Below are positions 26,736-36,303 of a stretch of DNA of 64,000 nucleotides, in pieces. This stretch comes from Armatimonadota bacterium. Its GTDB lineage: Bacteria; Armatimonadota; Fimbriimonadia; Fimbriimonadales; Fimbriimonadaceae. The stretch is from NCBI GenBank assembly GCA_016125185.1, contig WGMG01000004.1, positions 248,001 to 312,000 of the forward strand. Direction: 5' to 3'. The position numbers and the translations under genes are program-made. The notes under the pieces are model-generated. The model made no database searches. It was not told where the DNA came from and saw only the letters and a list, made by a program, of their open reading frames with translations. The stretch's first letter is position 1, and each line of letters begins with the position of its first letter.

Positions 26736-28726
26736 GGGCGTCTCGTCAAGTGGATCAGCGCGCAGTCGCGCGATGCCAACTCTAGATCGAGCTTGCCCGA
26801 TGCGACGGTGTCTTTGCCCGTCCAAAGGTCATGAAGATTCCACTTTCCCGTCCCCAAGCCGCACCGCGCAAAGTCGATCGTCTTGGTCGCCGGGTTCTTC
26901 CGGTCAAAGTTGAATAGCGCGATGTAGGCGCTATGGGAGTTTTCGATCCACACAAAATGATCGCCCGACCCTTCGCCCATGTTGCCGTAAACCGGCCGGA
27001 ACTGCGGCGTCTTCGCCGCCAGCCGAATCGCTTCCTTATTGCCAAAGATCGTCCGCACTCGAGCGATGGCCGCCGCGTCGGTCAGGTTGTCGCCCTCGAT
27101 CATCATGCCGCCGCCGATCACCGAAGCCGTGAACCGGGTTCTCGCCTCCTCCATCAGCGTCGGCTCTTCGCCCCGGGCCTGGTACACGCAGGCGCTATCG
27201 GGGTCGTCGAAGGCGTACAGCCGCCCCGCCTGCCACCACGCGTAGTTCTGCGAATTTAGGAAGTACTCGCTCGCGCCGATGTTCGAAAACACGTCGCACG
27301 AGATCCGTCGGCTGTGCCCGTACCCCTGCGGAAACAGCGGCGCGATGCTCAAACTGATGAAGAATGGCCGCCCAATCTTCGACTGTTTCACTTGGTCCAC
27401 CAGGTGTTGCATGCCCACTCGGTACGCCGCCGTGCCCGTCGTCGCCTTCGGGTCGTAATGCTTGCCCTCCAACGATCCGTGGGTCAAAAAGTCGAGCTTG
27501 ATATAGTCGAACCCTTGGTCCACAAAGTCCTTCATATTGGCGTCGATTCGCGCCAACGTGCCTGGGTGCGTGGGGTCCAGCGGCCATCCGCCGTCCAGCT
27601 TTGGCAAGAGTTCGCCCTTGGCGTCCTTCAGTTGCAGGTCCTTGAATTTGTATCCGTCGATCGCCTTCCAATCCGGCTCGCCCCAGTTCACGAACGGCGT
27701 CCAATAAATGCCCGCCTTCAGCCCCGCCGCGTGGCATTTCTTCACAAAATCCACCCGCTGTTCGCGCGTCAGGTTGTCCCAAAACGAATCGAAGTTGATG
27801 TAGGCCGTATCGCCTGTTCGGAGCCAGGGGAGCTCGGTATGGACAAAGTTCAGGGCCGAAACCGCATCATTATAGGTGACCTTGTCCTTGTGCCCCGACC
27901 ACGAATTCCAGCCCATCGGCACCGGCCCCTTCCATGGCAGTTTGGGCTGAACCATCGCGTTCAAGTCGCCGTATCGCTCTAGGCCAGCGCGCCAATCGTC
28001 GGTGGGGCTGACGACGAAACGAGGCGAATGAATCGTTTTGCCCGCCACTTCGCCGTGCGGGTCCCTGTCATGCGTGAATTTGCCCGTCGCCCCCGCGAAA
28101 ACCGTCAGTCTTCCGGCTCGGTCGAACTGGATCGCCGACTTCCAAATGTCGTGGTCTACGGACCCCACGATCAACCCTTTCCGGGTCGAATCGTCGTAGA
28201 TTCCGCCGACTTCGTAGCTCCCTTCCGGCTCGACATCCTTCCACCCATCCGACCGATACTTAGCGTAATTGTCGTTATCGTAAGGAGTGAAAAGGCATTG
28301 CAGGGGAGCCATGTGCGGCATCGTCGCCGAAGCCGCCACCAACGCCGCGATGTAGTTCGAACGCTGTTCGGACTTGCCCACGATGTCCAGCGAGACAAAA
28401 ACCTCGTGTCCGTACACCGAGATCGTTTGCCGAAGTTCCGGCTTTCCATCCTTGCGGTGGTGGATGACCAGCCGACGGCCCTTTCCAAACCGATCGCGAA
28501 TCGAGACCACGTCCACCGTGTGCGTCGTCGCCTCATCCGTTCGGTAGGTTGTGCCGTCGCCCAGTTTCACCTCGCCGTACGCCGACCGAATAGCCGCCCG
28601 ATTCCCGCTCCAAGCGAGATCGAATCGGCCCGTCGCTCGCGAGACCGATACCGAAACTTGTTCGGTTCGAACGTCGACGTTGTGCTGAGGAGAATGAGTG
28701 GCGGCAAGCAAGAGAAAGGGAATCAT
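26732..28726 (-). CDS. Exported clan GH-D alpha-galactosidase-like glycoside hydrolase (GH27/GH36 type)
   Basis: 664 residues from the ATG at 28726, with a short signal peptide (MIPFLLLAATHS). Residues 20-260 form a beta-sandwich. The barrel starts at GPVPMGWNSWSG (near 268) and has the nucleophile D412 in FDYIKLDFLTHG. The likely acid/base lies near RISCDVFSN, but I cannot fix it. It would release alpha-linked galactose, or a related sugar, from oligosaccharides outside the cytoplasm. ATGA overlaps at both ends place it in the operon. Confidence 0.85.
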   Translation of the reverse strand: MIPFLLLAATHSPQHNVDVRTEQVSVSVSRATGRFDLAWSGNRAAIRSAYGEVKLGDGTTYRTDEATTHTVDVVSIRDRFGKGRRLVIHHRKDGKPELRQTISVYGHEVFVSLDIVGKSEQRSNYIAALVAASATMPHMAPLQCLFTPYDNDNYAKYRSDGWKDVEPEGSYEVGGIYDDSTRKGLIVGSVDHDIWKSAIQFDRAGRLTVFAGATGKFTHDRDPHGEVAGKTIHSPRFVVSPTDDWRAGLERYGDLNAMVQPKLPWKGPVPMGWNSWSGHKDKVTYNDAVSALNFVHTELPWLRTGDTAYINFDSFWDNLTREQRVDFVKKCHAAGLKAGIYWTPFVNWGEPDWKAIDGYKFKDLQLKDAKGELLPKLDGGWPLDPTHPGTLARIDANMKDFVDQGFDYIKLDFLTHGSLEGKHYDPKATTGTAAYRVGMQHLVDQVKQSKIGRPFFISLSIAPLFPQGYGHSRRISCDVFSNIGASEYFLNSQNYAWWQAGRLYAFDDPDSACVYQARGEEPTLMEEARTRFTASVIGGGMMIEGDNLTDAAAIARVRTIFGNKEAIRLAAKTPQFRPVYGNMGEGSGDHFVWIENSHSAYIALFNFDRKNPATKTIDFARCGLGTGKWNLHDLWTGKDTVASGKLDLELASRDCALIHLTRRP

Positions 28727-30939
28727 GGTTGAAGGACTTTGACCTGATCCGCAGCCGGACCGTGGATCTGATGGTGAGTGACTTTGCCATCGCGCCAGGT
28801 GACATCGACGGTGAGCCCGCCGCGAACCCGAAGGCCACGAAAGCTCCCTTCTTTCCACGCCGCAGGCAAAGCGGGAAGGAGCCGAATGGTGTCGGCGTCG
28901 CCCTGAACGAGCATTTCGGCGATGGCGGCCGTCGCCCCAAAATTAGCGTCGATCTGAAACGGCGGACAGGCAGCGAGCATGTTTGGATACGTTCCCCCAC
29001 CGCCATCGTAGCGGATTCCTGTATCCAATTCCAAATTCAACTGACGCTTCAACAGCTTCCAGGCGTGGTCGCCCTCCCGAAGTCGAGCCCAAAGCGACGC
29101 CTTGTGAGCCAGGCTCCAGCCAACGCCGTCGTCGCCCTTACGCCTCAGCGTCACCTTGGCCGCTTCGGCCAGATCGGGAGTCGCGTCGGGCGAGATTTGG
29201 TCGCCTGGATACAAGCCATAAAGGTGGGAAAGGTGGCGATGGTGGACGTCCTCTTCGTCGTAGTCCTCCAGCCACTCCATCACCTGCCCATGCTTGCCAA
29301 CCCGCGTCGGCGCGAGCTGAGGAAGGGCCGATGCAACCTCATCGGCAAACTCCGAATCTGTGTCCAACACCTTGGCCGCCGCGATCACGTTGGTGAAGAC
29401 TTCGCGCACGATCTGCGTGTCGCAAGTCGGACCCATGCAGTTCGCAATTGGTTTGCCCGTCTCCGGGTCCAGAAACTTGCTTTCGGGTGAGTTCGAGGGT
29501 CCCGTCACCAGCCAGCCGTGCTTGGCGTCCTTGGTGAGGATGTCGAGAAAGAACTGCGCCGCTCCCTTTAGAGTGGGATAGACCTGCTTGAGGTACTCGC
29601 GGTCGAGGCTATAGGCGTAATGATTCCAAAGGTGCTGGCACAGCCAGCCGCCGCCCGTCGTAAAAGATCCCCAAGATGAGTATTCGCCGGGCGGTGTGAA
29701 GTGCCAAGGGTTGGTGATGACGTGCGCCACCCATCCGCGCGCTTGGTAGTACGCCTGCGCTGTCTTCTCGCCGTTGGGCACCAACTTGGGAATATAGTTC
29801 AACAGCGGTTGGTGGCAGTCGCCGAGATTCACCGCCTCAACCGGCCAATAGTTCATCTGAACGTTGATATCGAGGTGGAAATCGCCGTTCCACGGCGTCT
29901 GAAGCTCTTCGGCCCATATTCCCTGCAAGTTGGTGGGAAGCGGGCTATCCGGTCGTGAACCCGAAATCAAAAGGTACCGACCGAAGTGGAAAAGGAGAGC
30001 CGCCAGCGATGGGTCGCCTTCTCCTTTGATATTGGCTTTCAGCCGCTCGACCGTCGGCTTCATGGCCAGCGGGCCGGAGGGCAGGGAGAGTTCGACCCGA
30101 CGGAAATACTGTCGGTGGTCCTCGATGCTTTTCGCTTTCAATTCGGCATAGTTGGTCGAGGCAGCCGCCTCAATTTGGGTATCGACCGTGCGCTCAAAAT
30201 CGGCGTCGTTGAGGCTCGTCCCAGCCGTAAAAATCAACACCGCTTCGTTGGCCCCTTCGACGAAGAGGTTGGTCCCACGTGGGCCGACTCGTCCGCCTTG
30301 TGCCACGATCCTCAAGCGACCCTTGAACCCAACGCCGGGGTCGAGCTTGCCTTCAATGACCAAGTCGTTGCCGTCCACCCGAACCGTTGCCGCCGCCTCG
30401 CGTTGGAGAGAGGCTGAAAATGAAACCGTTCCTAGTCGATCGGCCGTCAGCCGATACACGAAAGCCTGTTGGGGAACCGAGACGAACGCCTCCCGAGTGA
30501 AGTGAACACCGCCGGAACGATACGAAACCGTCGCTACCGCCGAATCCAAGTCGAGAACACGTCGGTAGTCCGAAAAACTGGACCCGGCGAGCTCGATCAA
30601 GAGATTCGCAAAAACCTGATAACAGCCGAACAATGGCCCCGCGCCACCTGGCCCCTTGCACGTAAAATGCGCCTGGGTCATTGCTTCGGCCTCCACGTGC
30701 CGACCTTCGGCCATCAACTGGCGAATCTGAGCGAGGAAAAGATGGGCATCTTCCCGGTCCGCGTCTTGTGGTCCGCCCGACCACATGCCGGACTCATTGA
30801 GGACGACCCGTTCGGTCTTTGGGTCCCCAAAGACCATCGCGCCAAGGCGTCCGTTCCCAAGAACCGACGATTCGAAGAATCGCGTCGCCGGTTCCTGAGC
30901 CCAGATGCACTTGGCGGGATCGACCGTTACGTCAACCAT
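28723..30939 (-). CDS. GH95 alpha-L-fucosidase / alpha-L-galactosidase family protein
   Basis: 738 residues. The N-terminal domain (ESSVLGNGRLGAMVFGDPKT, LNESGMWSGGP) and the (alpha/alpha)6 barrel segment (NLQGIWAEELQTPWNGDFHL, INVQMNYWPVEAVNL) are typical of GH95. Family enzymes invert alpha-1,2-linked L-fucose or L-galactose at chain ends, for example of xyloglucan or host-type glycans. There is no signal peptide, so it probably acts on imported oligosaccharide. It is 32 bp after the small lipoprotein gene. Confidence 0.92.
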   Translation of the reverse strand: MVDVTVDPAKCIWAQEPATRFFESSVLGNGRLGAMVFGDPKTERVVLNESGMWSGGPQDADREDAHLFLAQIRQLMAEGRHVEAEAMTQAHFTCKGPGGAGPLFGCYQVFANLLIELAGSSFSDYRRVLDLDSAVATVSYRSGGVHFTREAFVSVPQQAFVYRLTADRLGTVSFSASLQREAAATVRVDGNDLVIEGKLDPGVGFKGRLRIVAQGGRVGPRGTNLFVEGANEAVLIFTAGTSLNDADFERTVDTQIEAAASTNYAELKAKSIEDHRQYFRRVELSLPSGPLAMKPTVERLKANIKGEGDPSLAALLFHFGRYLLISGSRPDSPLPTNLQGIWAEELQTPWNGDFHLDINVQMNYWPVEAVNLGDCHQPLLNYIPKLVPNGEKTAQAYYQARGWVAHVITNPWHFTPPGEYSSWGSFTTGGGWLCQHLWNHYAYSLDREYLKQVYPTLKGAAQFFLDILTKDAKHGWLVTGPSNSPESKFLDPETGKPIANCMGPTCDTQIVREVFTNVIAAAKVLDTDSEFADEVASALPQLAPTRVGKHGQVMEWLEDYDEEDVHHRHLSHLYGLYPGDQISPDATPDLAEAAKVTLRRKGDDGVGWSLAHKASLWARLREGDHAWKLLKRQLNLELDTGIRYDGGGGTYPNMLAACPPFQIDANFGATAAIAEMLVQGDADTIRLLPALPAAWKEGSFRGLRVRGGLTVDVTWRDGKVTHHQIHGPAADQVKVLQP

Positions 30940-30971
30940 TCCAATAACGGTAGGTGAAATAACATCGAACG

Positions 30972-31148
30972 TTATCGAGTGGCTGGAGGCGCAGGATTGC
31001 CGTCCGAAGGTCGGGCCATCGGTGGGGGACCGCTGCCAGGCTGCTTCTTGATGATCTTGTTCGCATCGTAATCCTCATTCGAATTACCGCAGCCCGCGAG
31101 GGCCAAGATAGTAGCGCCAACGACTAACAGAGAGACAATTCGCTTCAT
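30972..31148 (-). CDS. Small lipoprotein, 58 residues
   Basis: ATG at 31148, stop TAA at 30972-30974. The signal is MKRIVSLLVVGATILALAGC, with a lipobox LAGC (C20). The mature part is 38 residues, charged then Pro/Gly-rich (NEDYDANKIIKKQPGSGPPP). It begins 4 bp after the prepilin stop and precedes GH95, so it is in the operon. I do not recognise the family; similar tiny lipoproteins beside prepilin-like genes are an Armatimonadota pattern as far as I recall. Confidence 0.8.
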   Translation of the reverse strand: MKRIVSLLVVGATILALAGCGNSNEDYDANKIIKKQPGSGPPPMARPSDGNPAPPATR

Positions 31149-31152
31149 CCAG

Positions 31153-32034
31153 TTATTTCCACTCGCCGATTTGGGACATCCAGTACGTGACCGCCGGAGC
31201 GCCGGGCCAGTCGCTGCCCGTCACGCGGACTTTGTACATGTCGTACACGTCATCGGCAAACGACTTGAAGCCGTTCATCGTCTTGACGTGGCCGTCAAAG
31301 AACGAGAAAGCGACCTGCTTTGCGCCGATGCCGCGAGCGTAGGAGACGTTGTTATTGGCATTGCCGCACCAGTACGAATCGCATCCGTAAGCGAAATAGC
31401 GAGAGTAGATGTTCGGGAACGGAGTTCGCGTGCCCATCGTCATCGCCGTGCCGGCAAGGTTCTCCAGCGAGCTGGATTGCCCCGATCCGCCGCGGACGTA
31501 GACCGGATAGCCGTCCCACGTGTACGCGCGCTGATAGACCGTTGCGTCTTCGCTCTCAACGTCGGTGTCGCCTTGGTTTTCGTTCTTACCGGCGTCGCAG
31601 TTAAGGGCGTAGGCCCGCGGGAATCGGCTGGTTTGGTCACCCGGATAGGTGTTGCCCCCGTCGCTGAAGTTGGCCCAGTTGCCATCGTAGGTCGGCGCGG
31701 AATAGATGCCACCGTCGCCCTGCGTGGCGTAGAACGTGCCGTCGGCTTTCGGCTGTCGGCCGCCGTTCTTAATGTACGGAAGAATCGAATCCTTCCACGT
31801 CATGCCTTGATACCGTGGGTGGCTCCAGTTCATCTGGTAGACCAACACGAGGGCATCGTCAACATCGCCCTGATACATGATCATGCCGAGCGACATATTT
31901 TTGATATTGCTAAGCTCGGAAGTTCTCTTTGCGGCCGCCTTGGCCTGAGCGAATACAGGGAATAGAATGGCTGCAAGAATTGCGATGATGGCTATTACAA
32001 CGAGAAGCTCGATGAGTGTAAATGCTTTTTTCAT
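31153..32034 (-). CDS. Prepilin-type N-terminal cleavage/methylation domain protein
   Basis: 293 residues. The type IV/type II prepilin leader is MKKA then [20 protein letters not shown], cleaved after Ala4 before Phe. It is followed by [12 protein letters not shown], a hallmark of Armatimonadota paralogues. The remaining domain ends with a [16 protein letters not shown] segment, as in the large family of DUF1559-like pseudopilins. It is probably a surface or minor pseudopilin protein, co-regulated with sugar use, perhaps for substrate binding. It starts 36 bp after the LacI stop. Confidence 0.92.
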   Translation of the reverse strand: MKKAFTLIELLVVIAIIAILAAILFPVFAQAKAAAKRTSELSNIKNMSLGMIMYQGDVDDALVLVYQMNWSHPRYQGMTWKDSILPYIKNGGRQPKADGTFYATQGDGGIYSAPTYDGNWANFSDGGNTYPGDQTSRFPRAYALNCDAGKNENQGDTDVESEDATVYQRAYTWDGYPVYVRGGSGQSSSLENLAGTAMTMGTRTPFPNIYSRYFAYGCDSYWCGNANNNVSYARGIGAKQVAFSFFDGHVKTMNGFKSFADDVYDMYKVRVTGSDWPGAPAVTYWMSQIGEWK

Positions 32035-32070
32035 ATAACTATCTCTTCTTTGAGGCTAGTCCGTCGGGCT

Positions 32071-33108
32071 TCAGGGCGCCGAGGATTCGCGTACGACGAG
32101 TTCGGGGATAAGAATCTTTTGTTGGAGCGGCGCCTTCGGATCTTTCATCTGGGCGTCCAGGAACTTCCAGGCGAGTGAGCACATCTCCTCGATCGGCTGT
32201 CGAACCGTGGTGATGGGAACCGGAGCGGTGGCCGTTTCGCGGATGCCGTTAAAGCCGACGATGGCCACATCCTTGCCCACTTGTAGGCCACGCTTTTCCA
32301 AGGCGATCGAAGCCGCCAGCGCCATTTCATCGTTCATGCACAGCAGGGCTTCTGGCAGTTGCTTCTGGTCGAGCGTCTCGTCCAGAACCTGCTTGATCGC
32401 GCCAAACGTCGTGGTCTGGACGCCGATGGTTTGCGGCTCCAGTCCGGCCTCAGTCATGCAGGCGCAGTAAGCATCGAATCGCGGACCACTGTTGATGAGG
32501 TCCGAGGTCCAGGGCGCAACGTAAGCAACGGATTTTCGACCGGTTTCGATCAGGTGGTGCATCGCCTTCTCGGCTCCTTTGTAGAGATCGACACCGACGA
32601 AACTTCGCGCTTCCGACCAGTACGCGCCCATGCTCACAAAAGGCATGAGCGGAGCCAAGCTGTCCGCCTGCGTGGCGAACGCCTCCACCGAAGCCGAGTT
32701 ATCGAAAGCGATGATGCCGTCCACCGGAACGCGGAGGGCTCGGTCGAACGAATGGGCCCAGTTGTACTCTTCATCCACATCCGTAACCGCAAGGGCGCAC
32801 TCTGTGCCGCGAAGCAGGATTCGCATCAGCTCCAGAACTTCGCCACGATAGGGCGAATACTCCAAGCTCATCCAGAAACCGACCAGTCCGGTTCGACCGC
32901 TGATCAGCGCACGCGCCGCCGAGTTGGGAAGGTAGCCGAGTTCCTGCGCCGCCTTCAAAACCCTCTCGCGGGTCTCCGGCGCAATCGCGACGTCGGTGCG
33001 GCCACTCAGGACGCGCGACACGGTCGCCCCCGAGATATTGGCCATTCTTGCCACATCGTCCCTCGTTGGGCGTCCAGTCCCCTTCGACTTTACACGTGTA
33101 CTGTACAC
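32071..33108 (-). CDS. LacI-family transcriptional repressor
   Basis: The helix-turn-helix is RDDVARMANISGATVSRVLSG, followed by a periplasmic-binding-like effector domain (GLVGFWMSLEYSPYRGEVLELM, then VAIVGFNGIRETATAPVPIT). The 5' end is unusual. The longest frame begins at a TTG (33126). A GTG at 33108 sits about 7 nt after a minus-strand TATGAT (33120-33115), which would allow a leaderless message; I chose that start. Two palindromic sites overlap the first codons, so the protein probably represses its own operon. Inducer unknown, likely a galactoside or fucoside. Confidence 0.9.
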   Translation of the reverse strand: MYSTRVKSKGTGRPTRDDVARMANISGATVSRVLSGRTDVAIAPETRERVLKAAQELGYLPNSAARALISGRTGLVGFWMSLEYSPYRGEVLELMRILLRGTECALAVTDVDEEYNWAHSFDRALRVPVDGIIAFDNSASVEAFATQADSLAPLMPFVSMGAYWSEARSFVGVDLYKGAEKAMHHLIETGRKSVAYVAPWTSDLINSGPRFDAYCACMTEAGLEPQTIGVQTTTFGAIKQVLDETLDQKQLPEALLCMNDEMALAASIALEKRGLQVGKDVAIVGFNGIRETATAPVPITTVRQPIEEMCSLAWKFLDAQMKDPKAPLQQKILIPELVVRESSAP

Positions 33109-33120
33109 GTGATCATCATA
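33091..33120 (-). promoter_or_regulatory. LacI promoter -10 and twin CACGTG operators
   Basis: On the minus strand TATGAT (33120-33115) precedes GTACACGTG-type sites: CACGTGTAC (33111-33103) and the perfect palindrome TACACGTGTA (33100-33091). The two CACGTG cores are 12 bp apart and cover the expected start of transcription. The core matches the site at 20189-20200. Confidence 0.65.
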
Positions 33121-33164
33121 ACACAAAAACCAAAAATGTTGATGTCATTTTTGTGTTGGGATTT

Positions 33165-35183
33165 CTAGATCGGGGTGATTTCGAATACGGAACTGGTCAG
33201 CTCGACGTACTCGGGGAGTGCCAAAATGTGCCGAAAATCGAGGGTCGCCTCCAGGCCGCTGCCACCCACCGTGTTGATCTCTTTCACTCGGTAGCTTTGC
33301 CCTTCGTCCAGCCCTCGCAAGGCCAAGTCCGAAGCCGCAACCGCCGTCGATGCGTACACGAACAGGATCGCCCTTTCGCCCAATCGGAACAGCAAGGAGC
33401 ACCGCGCTCCATCGTACGGCGACTCCAGCCGATGCAACTCGCCAAACTGCACCACATCCCGAATTCGTTTGTACGTCTCGATCGCCGACTTAGCGAAGCA
33501 TCGATCGCTCTCCGAAAGCTGAGCGACATCGACGTCCATCCCCAAACTGCCACTCATCGCCACGTCGAAACAGAACTTCAGCGGCCGCTCACCCCATCGG
33601 GTCACATGGTTCGCCAATGCCATCGCGGGGAAGAAATGGCTGTATCCCCACTGGATGAAGATTCGCCGCACCGGGTCAGTCATGTCGCTTGGCCAAACCT
33701 CGTGCGCGCACCGCATCGAGCGGTAATCCACCCGTCCGCCGCCGCCCGAACACATCATCACCTCCACCTCGGGATGGTCCTCCTTCAGCCGATCCATGAT
33801 GTGATCCAGCGCCTTCGCGTACTCGATCTGCAGATGCGATTGCCGATTCGCTGGGAGGTACGGCGAACCCGGCTGGGTCACGTACCGATTGCAGTCCCAC
33901 TTCACGAACGAGATTCCGGGGTACTGCAAGAGGGTCTCGTGCAGAACGTTATAGGCAAAGTCTCGCACTTCGGGGTTCGCCAAGTCGAGGATCATCTGGT
34001 TCCTCTGCGGCTCGTACGCCCGACTCGGCTGCTGGATCAGCCAGTCCGGATGCCGTTCGCAAAGCTCGCTGCCGGGGTTCACCATCTCGGGCTCAAACCA
34101 CAACCCGAACCTTAAGCCCAGTTCCTTCGCCGCATCCGTCAACCGAGAAAGGCCATGCGGAAGCTTCTTCGGGTCCGGCATCCAATCGCCGAGGCCCTGA
34201 TGGTCTCCATCGCGGGGATATTTGCTTCCGAACCAGCCGTCATCGAGCAGAAAAAGCTCCATGCCGAGGTCCTTCGCGCCCGCAAAAAGCGATTCGATTT
34301 TGGCCTCGTCGAATTTGAAATAGGTCGCCTCCCAGTTGTTCAGCAGAATCGGCCGCAACCGGTCACCGTCCCGGATCACCCGCTCCCTCATGTACCGGTG
34401 AAGCTTTCGCGAAAGGTCACCCGACCCCTCGCCGCTCCAAGCCCAAATCATCGTCGGCGCGTCGAGCGCCTCGCCCGGTTGGAGATGAAATCGCGATCCG
34501 CGCGGGTTGTATCCACAGGTGGCTACCAGGTTGCCTTTTGGCATCTTCTCGAACACGAACTGGAAGCTGCTGGGCCAAGCCAGCGATCCGCCAAAAACCT
34601 CGCCTTCGGTTTCATGCAACGGTCCGTTCGATAAGATGAACCACGGCGATGTGAACTGATGGGCGCGCACCATCAGCTTGGAATCCAGAACCTTGATGCC
34701 GGCTCCCAGCCGCTCCGTTTCCATGTTCGCCTCGTCTGCCCAGTCGCCCCGAAACTGGGTCAGGTGCCAATCCGCCTTCCCAAAGTCGAACGAGCTTGAT
34801 GCCATCGACTCGACTACGATCTCGCCAGCCTCGTGGTTCTCGATTCGGACCGAGGTTTCAAAGATGTCGGTCTCAGCGTTGGCTCTGATGGAGAGGGCGA
34901 CTCGACAATCGTAAACTTCGTCCTTCAGCGTCACCTTCAACTCGTCTTCACCGTACTTCGCGTCAATTACTCGAAGATCGGTCGAGGTGTTGCCATCGGC
35001 ATGAATGACTGAGATCGCCGGTTCGAAAACCCACCCGTCGCCCGCCGCAGGGTAGGCAAGCGGAAGGGAAGCGCTGTGGTCGATGTTTCCAAATCCCTTT
35101 AGCCGCAGTCGACGCTCTTCATCGACGATCAAAGTCAGTTTTGTAGTCGCCGTCGAAACGACGAAAGTACGGCTTTCGCTCAA
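33165..35183 (-). CDS. GH36 alpha-galactosidase
   Basis: 672 residues, no signal peptide, so cytoplasmic. An N-terminal beta-supersandwich leads to the barrel with LLNNWEATYFKF, LLDDGWFGSKYPRDGDHQGLG (key DDGWF), LGLRFGLWFEPEMV, the nucleophile D430 in SFVKWDCNRYV and the acid/base D500 in EVWPSDMTDPVRR. It hydrolyses alpha-1,6-galactosides such as melibiose or raffinose. Its stop is 38-56 bp before the LacI start on the same strand, so it may head the operon or be a separate unit. Confidence 0.95.
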   Translation of the reverse strand: MSESRTFVVSTATTKLTLIVDEERRLRLKGFGNIDHSASLPLAYPAAGDGWVFEPAISVIHADGNTSTDLRVIDAKYGEDELKVTLKDEVYDCRVALSIRANAETDIFETSVRIENHEAGEIVVESMASSSFDFGKADWHLTQFRGDWADEANMETERLGAGIKVLDSKLMVRAHQFTSPWFILSNGPLHETEGEVFGGSLAWPSSFQFVFEKMPKGNLVATCGYNPRGSRFHLQPGEALDAPTMIWAWSGEGSGDLSRKLHRYMRERVIRDGDRLRPILLNNWEATYFKFDEAKIESLFAGAKDLGMELFLLDDGWFGSKYPRDGDHQGLGDWMPDPKKLPHGLSRLTDAAKELGLRFGLWFEPEMVNPGSELCERHPDWLIQQPSRAYEPQRNQMILDLANPEVRDFAYNVLHETLLQYPGISFVKWDCNRYVTQPGSPYLPANRQSHLQIEYAKALDHIMDRLKEDHPEVEVMMCSGGGGRVDYRSMRCAHEVWPSDMTDPVRRIFIQWGYSHFFPAMALANHVTRWGERPLKFCFDVAMSGSLGMDVDVAQLSESDRCFAKSAIETYKRIRDVVQFGELHRLESPYDGARCSLLFRLGERAILFVYASTAVAASDLALRGLDEGQSYRVKEINTVGGSGLEATLDFRHILALPEYVELTSSVFEITPI

Positions 35184-35318
35184 AGCAATCCCCTCGTGAA
35201 ACCAGTGCGGGCGGGCAGGCGGGAAAACATCGCCTGATAGTCTACCAATGCTTTTTGATCGGCCCCGGGCCGCAAATTAGCTTACGAGGAGCCATTTCAA
35301 GCTCAAAAGTAAGGTGAA

Positions 35319-35717
35319 TTAGCTTCCCAGATATTGCTCTTCGGTGACGGGTTCCAGCCATGTCGCCGTTTTCCCATCTTGGGCGTCCTGAACCGCGATG
35401 TGCGACATCGACGTGTTAACAGTCGCGCCATGCCAATGCTTTTCGCCAGGTGCGAATTCGACGATATCGCCAGGGTTAACGGTCTGTTTGACCCCTCCCC
35501 AGCTTTGAATCCATCCCATGCCGGCGATGACCAGAAGCGTTTGCCCGACCGGATGCGTATGCCAATGGGTACGAGCGCCGGGATCGAAGCTCACGGTCGC
35601 ACCGACAAGGTTTGACGGCGAATCACCTTGGAAGGGCATGTTGAGGATCACATGGCCAGTGAAGTATTCCGCCGGGCCGACTTGTGTCGGCTCTGAACCG
35701 ATGCGAGTTATCGTCAT
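35319..35717 (-). CDS. Cupin-domain protein (hydroxynitrile-lyase / carboxymuconolactone-decarboxylase-associated type)
   Basis: 132 residues. Metal-binding cupin motifs are THWHTHPVGQTLLVIAGMG (His, His, Gln) and PGEKHWHGAT (His). This spacing resembles small bacterial cupins that include manganese-dependent (R)-selective hydroxynitrile lyases and proteins linked to carboxymuconolactone decarboxylase genes. It stands alone here, so its substrate is unknown. Confidence 0.88.
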   Translation of the reverse strand: MTITRIGSEPTQVGPAEYFTGHVILNMPFQGDSPSNLVGATVSFDPGARTHWHTHPVGQTLLVIAGMGWIQSWGGVKQTVNPGDIVEFAPGEKHWHGATVNTSMSHIAVQDAQDGKTATWLEPVTEEQYLGS

Positions 35718-36190
35718 GATGGGCTCAATATATCATTTTATCGGTGCCATATGTGGATCGGATGGTCGAATTGCTTCGAGATTCCTCAACAGAAAACGGG
35801 CTCGAACTTCAAGACCCACTTCTATGGCACAGGACAACGAATGTTAAATGATGACTTATCGCACTATTCAGTTCCAAAGTAATGTCATTAGTCGAGAGAA
35901 CGTTTACCTGATCCGTGGGCTCTGCTATTCGGAAAGGTGATATTTTGAAATCACGGAAATTGTGGGCACTCGGGCCATCGCTTCTCGCTAAGTTTTTTCC
36001 CAGATGGTTAGGGAAAAGGTCCTAACGATTTCGAGGACAAAAGGGCTTTTTCAGGGACGGACGCAACTAAGATTTGTGATGAAGTTTGAGGGTCAAAACT
36101 TAAACGCTTGAGTTTATTTTCCCGTGCGAATAGGCCATCTTCTAGCCTGAATCTGGGCCATTAAAGTTTTCCACACCCTCGTTAAATTAC

Positions 36191-36236
36191 TTGGTTTGGC
36201 CGGGGTCTCAGGCATATAATCCCGACTACTTCGCGA
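36191..36236 (+). promoter_or_regulatory. Predicted CIS operon promoter with half-site at start of transcription
   Basis: TTGGTT (36191-36196), 18 bp, then a perfect TATAAT (36215-36220). TACTTCGCGA (36227-36236) begins where transcription should start and equals the left part of the palindrome at 36304-36319. The -35 is weak, which fits an activated or conditional promoter. Confidence 0.6.
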
Positions 36237-36303
36237 CCAAATATGTATCTTTCTTTGATGACATGCTAATGGGCATGTTTTGGGGGCAATTTATTCAATT
36301 TGA

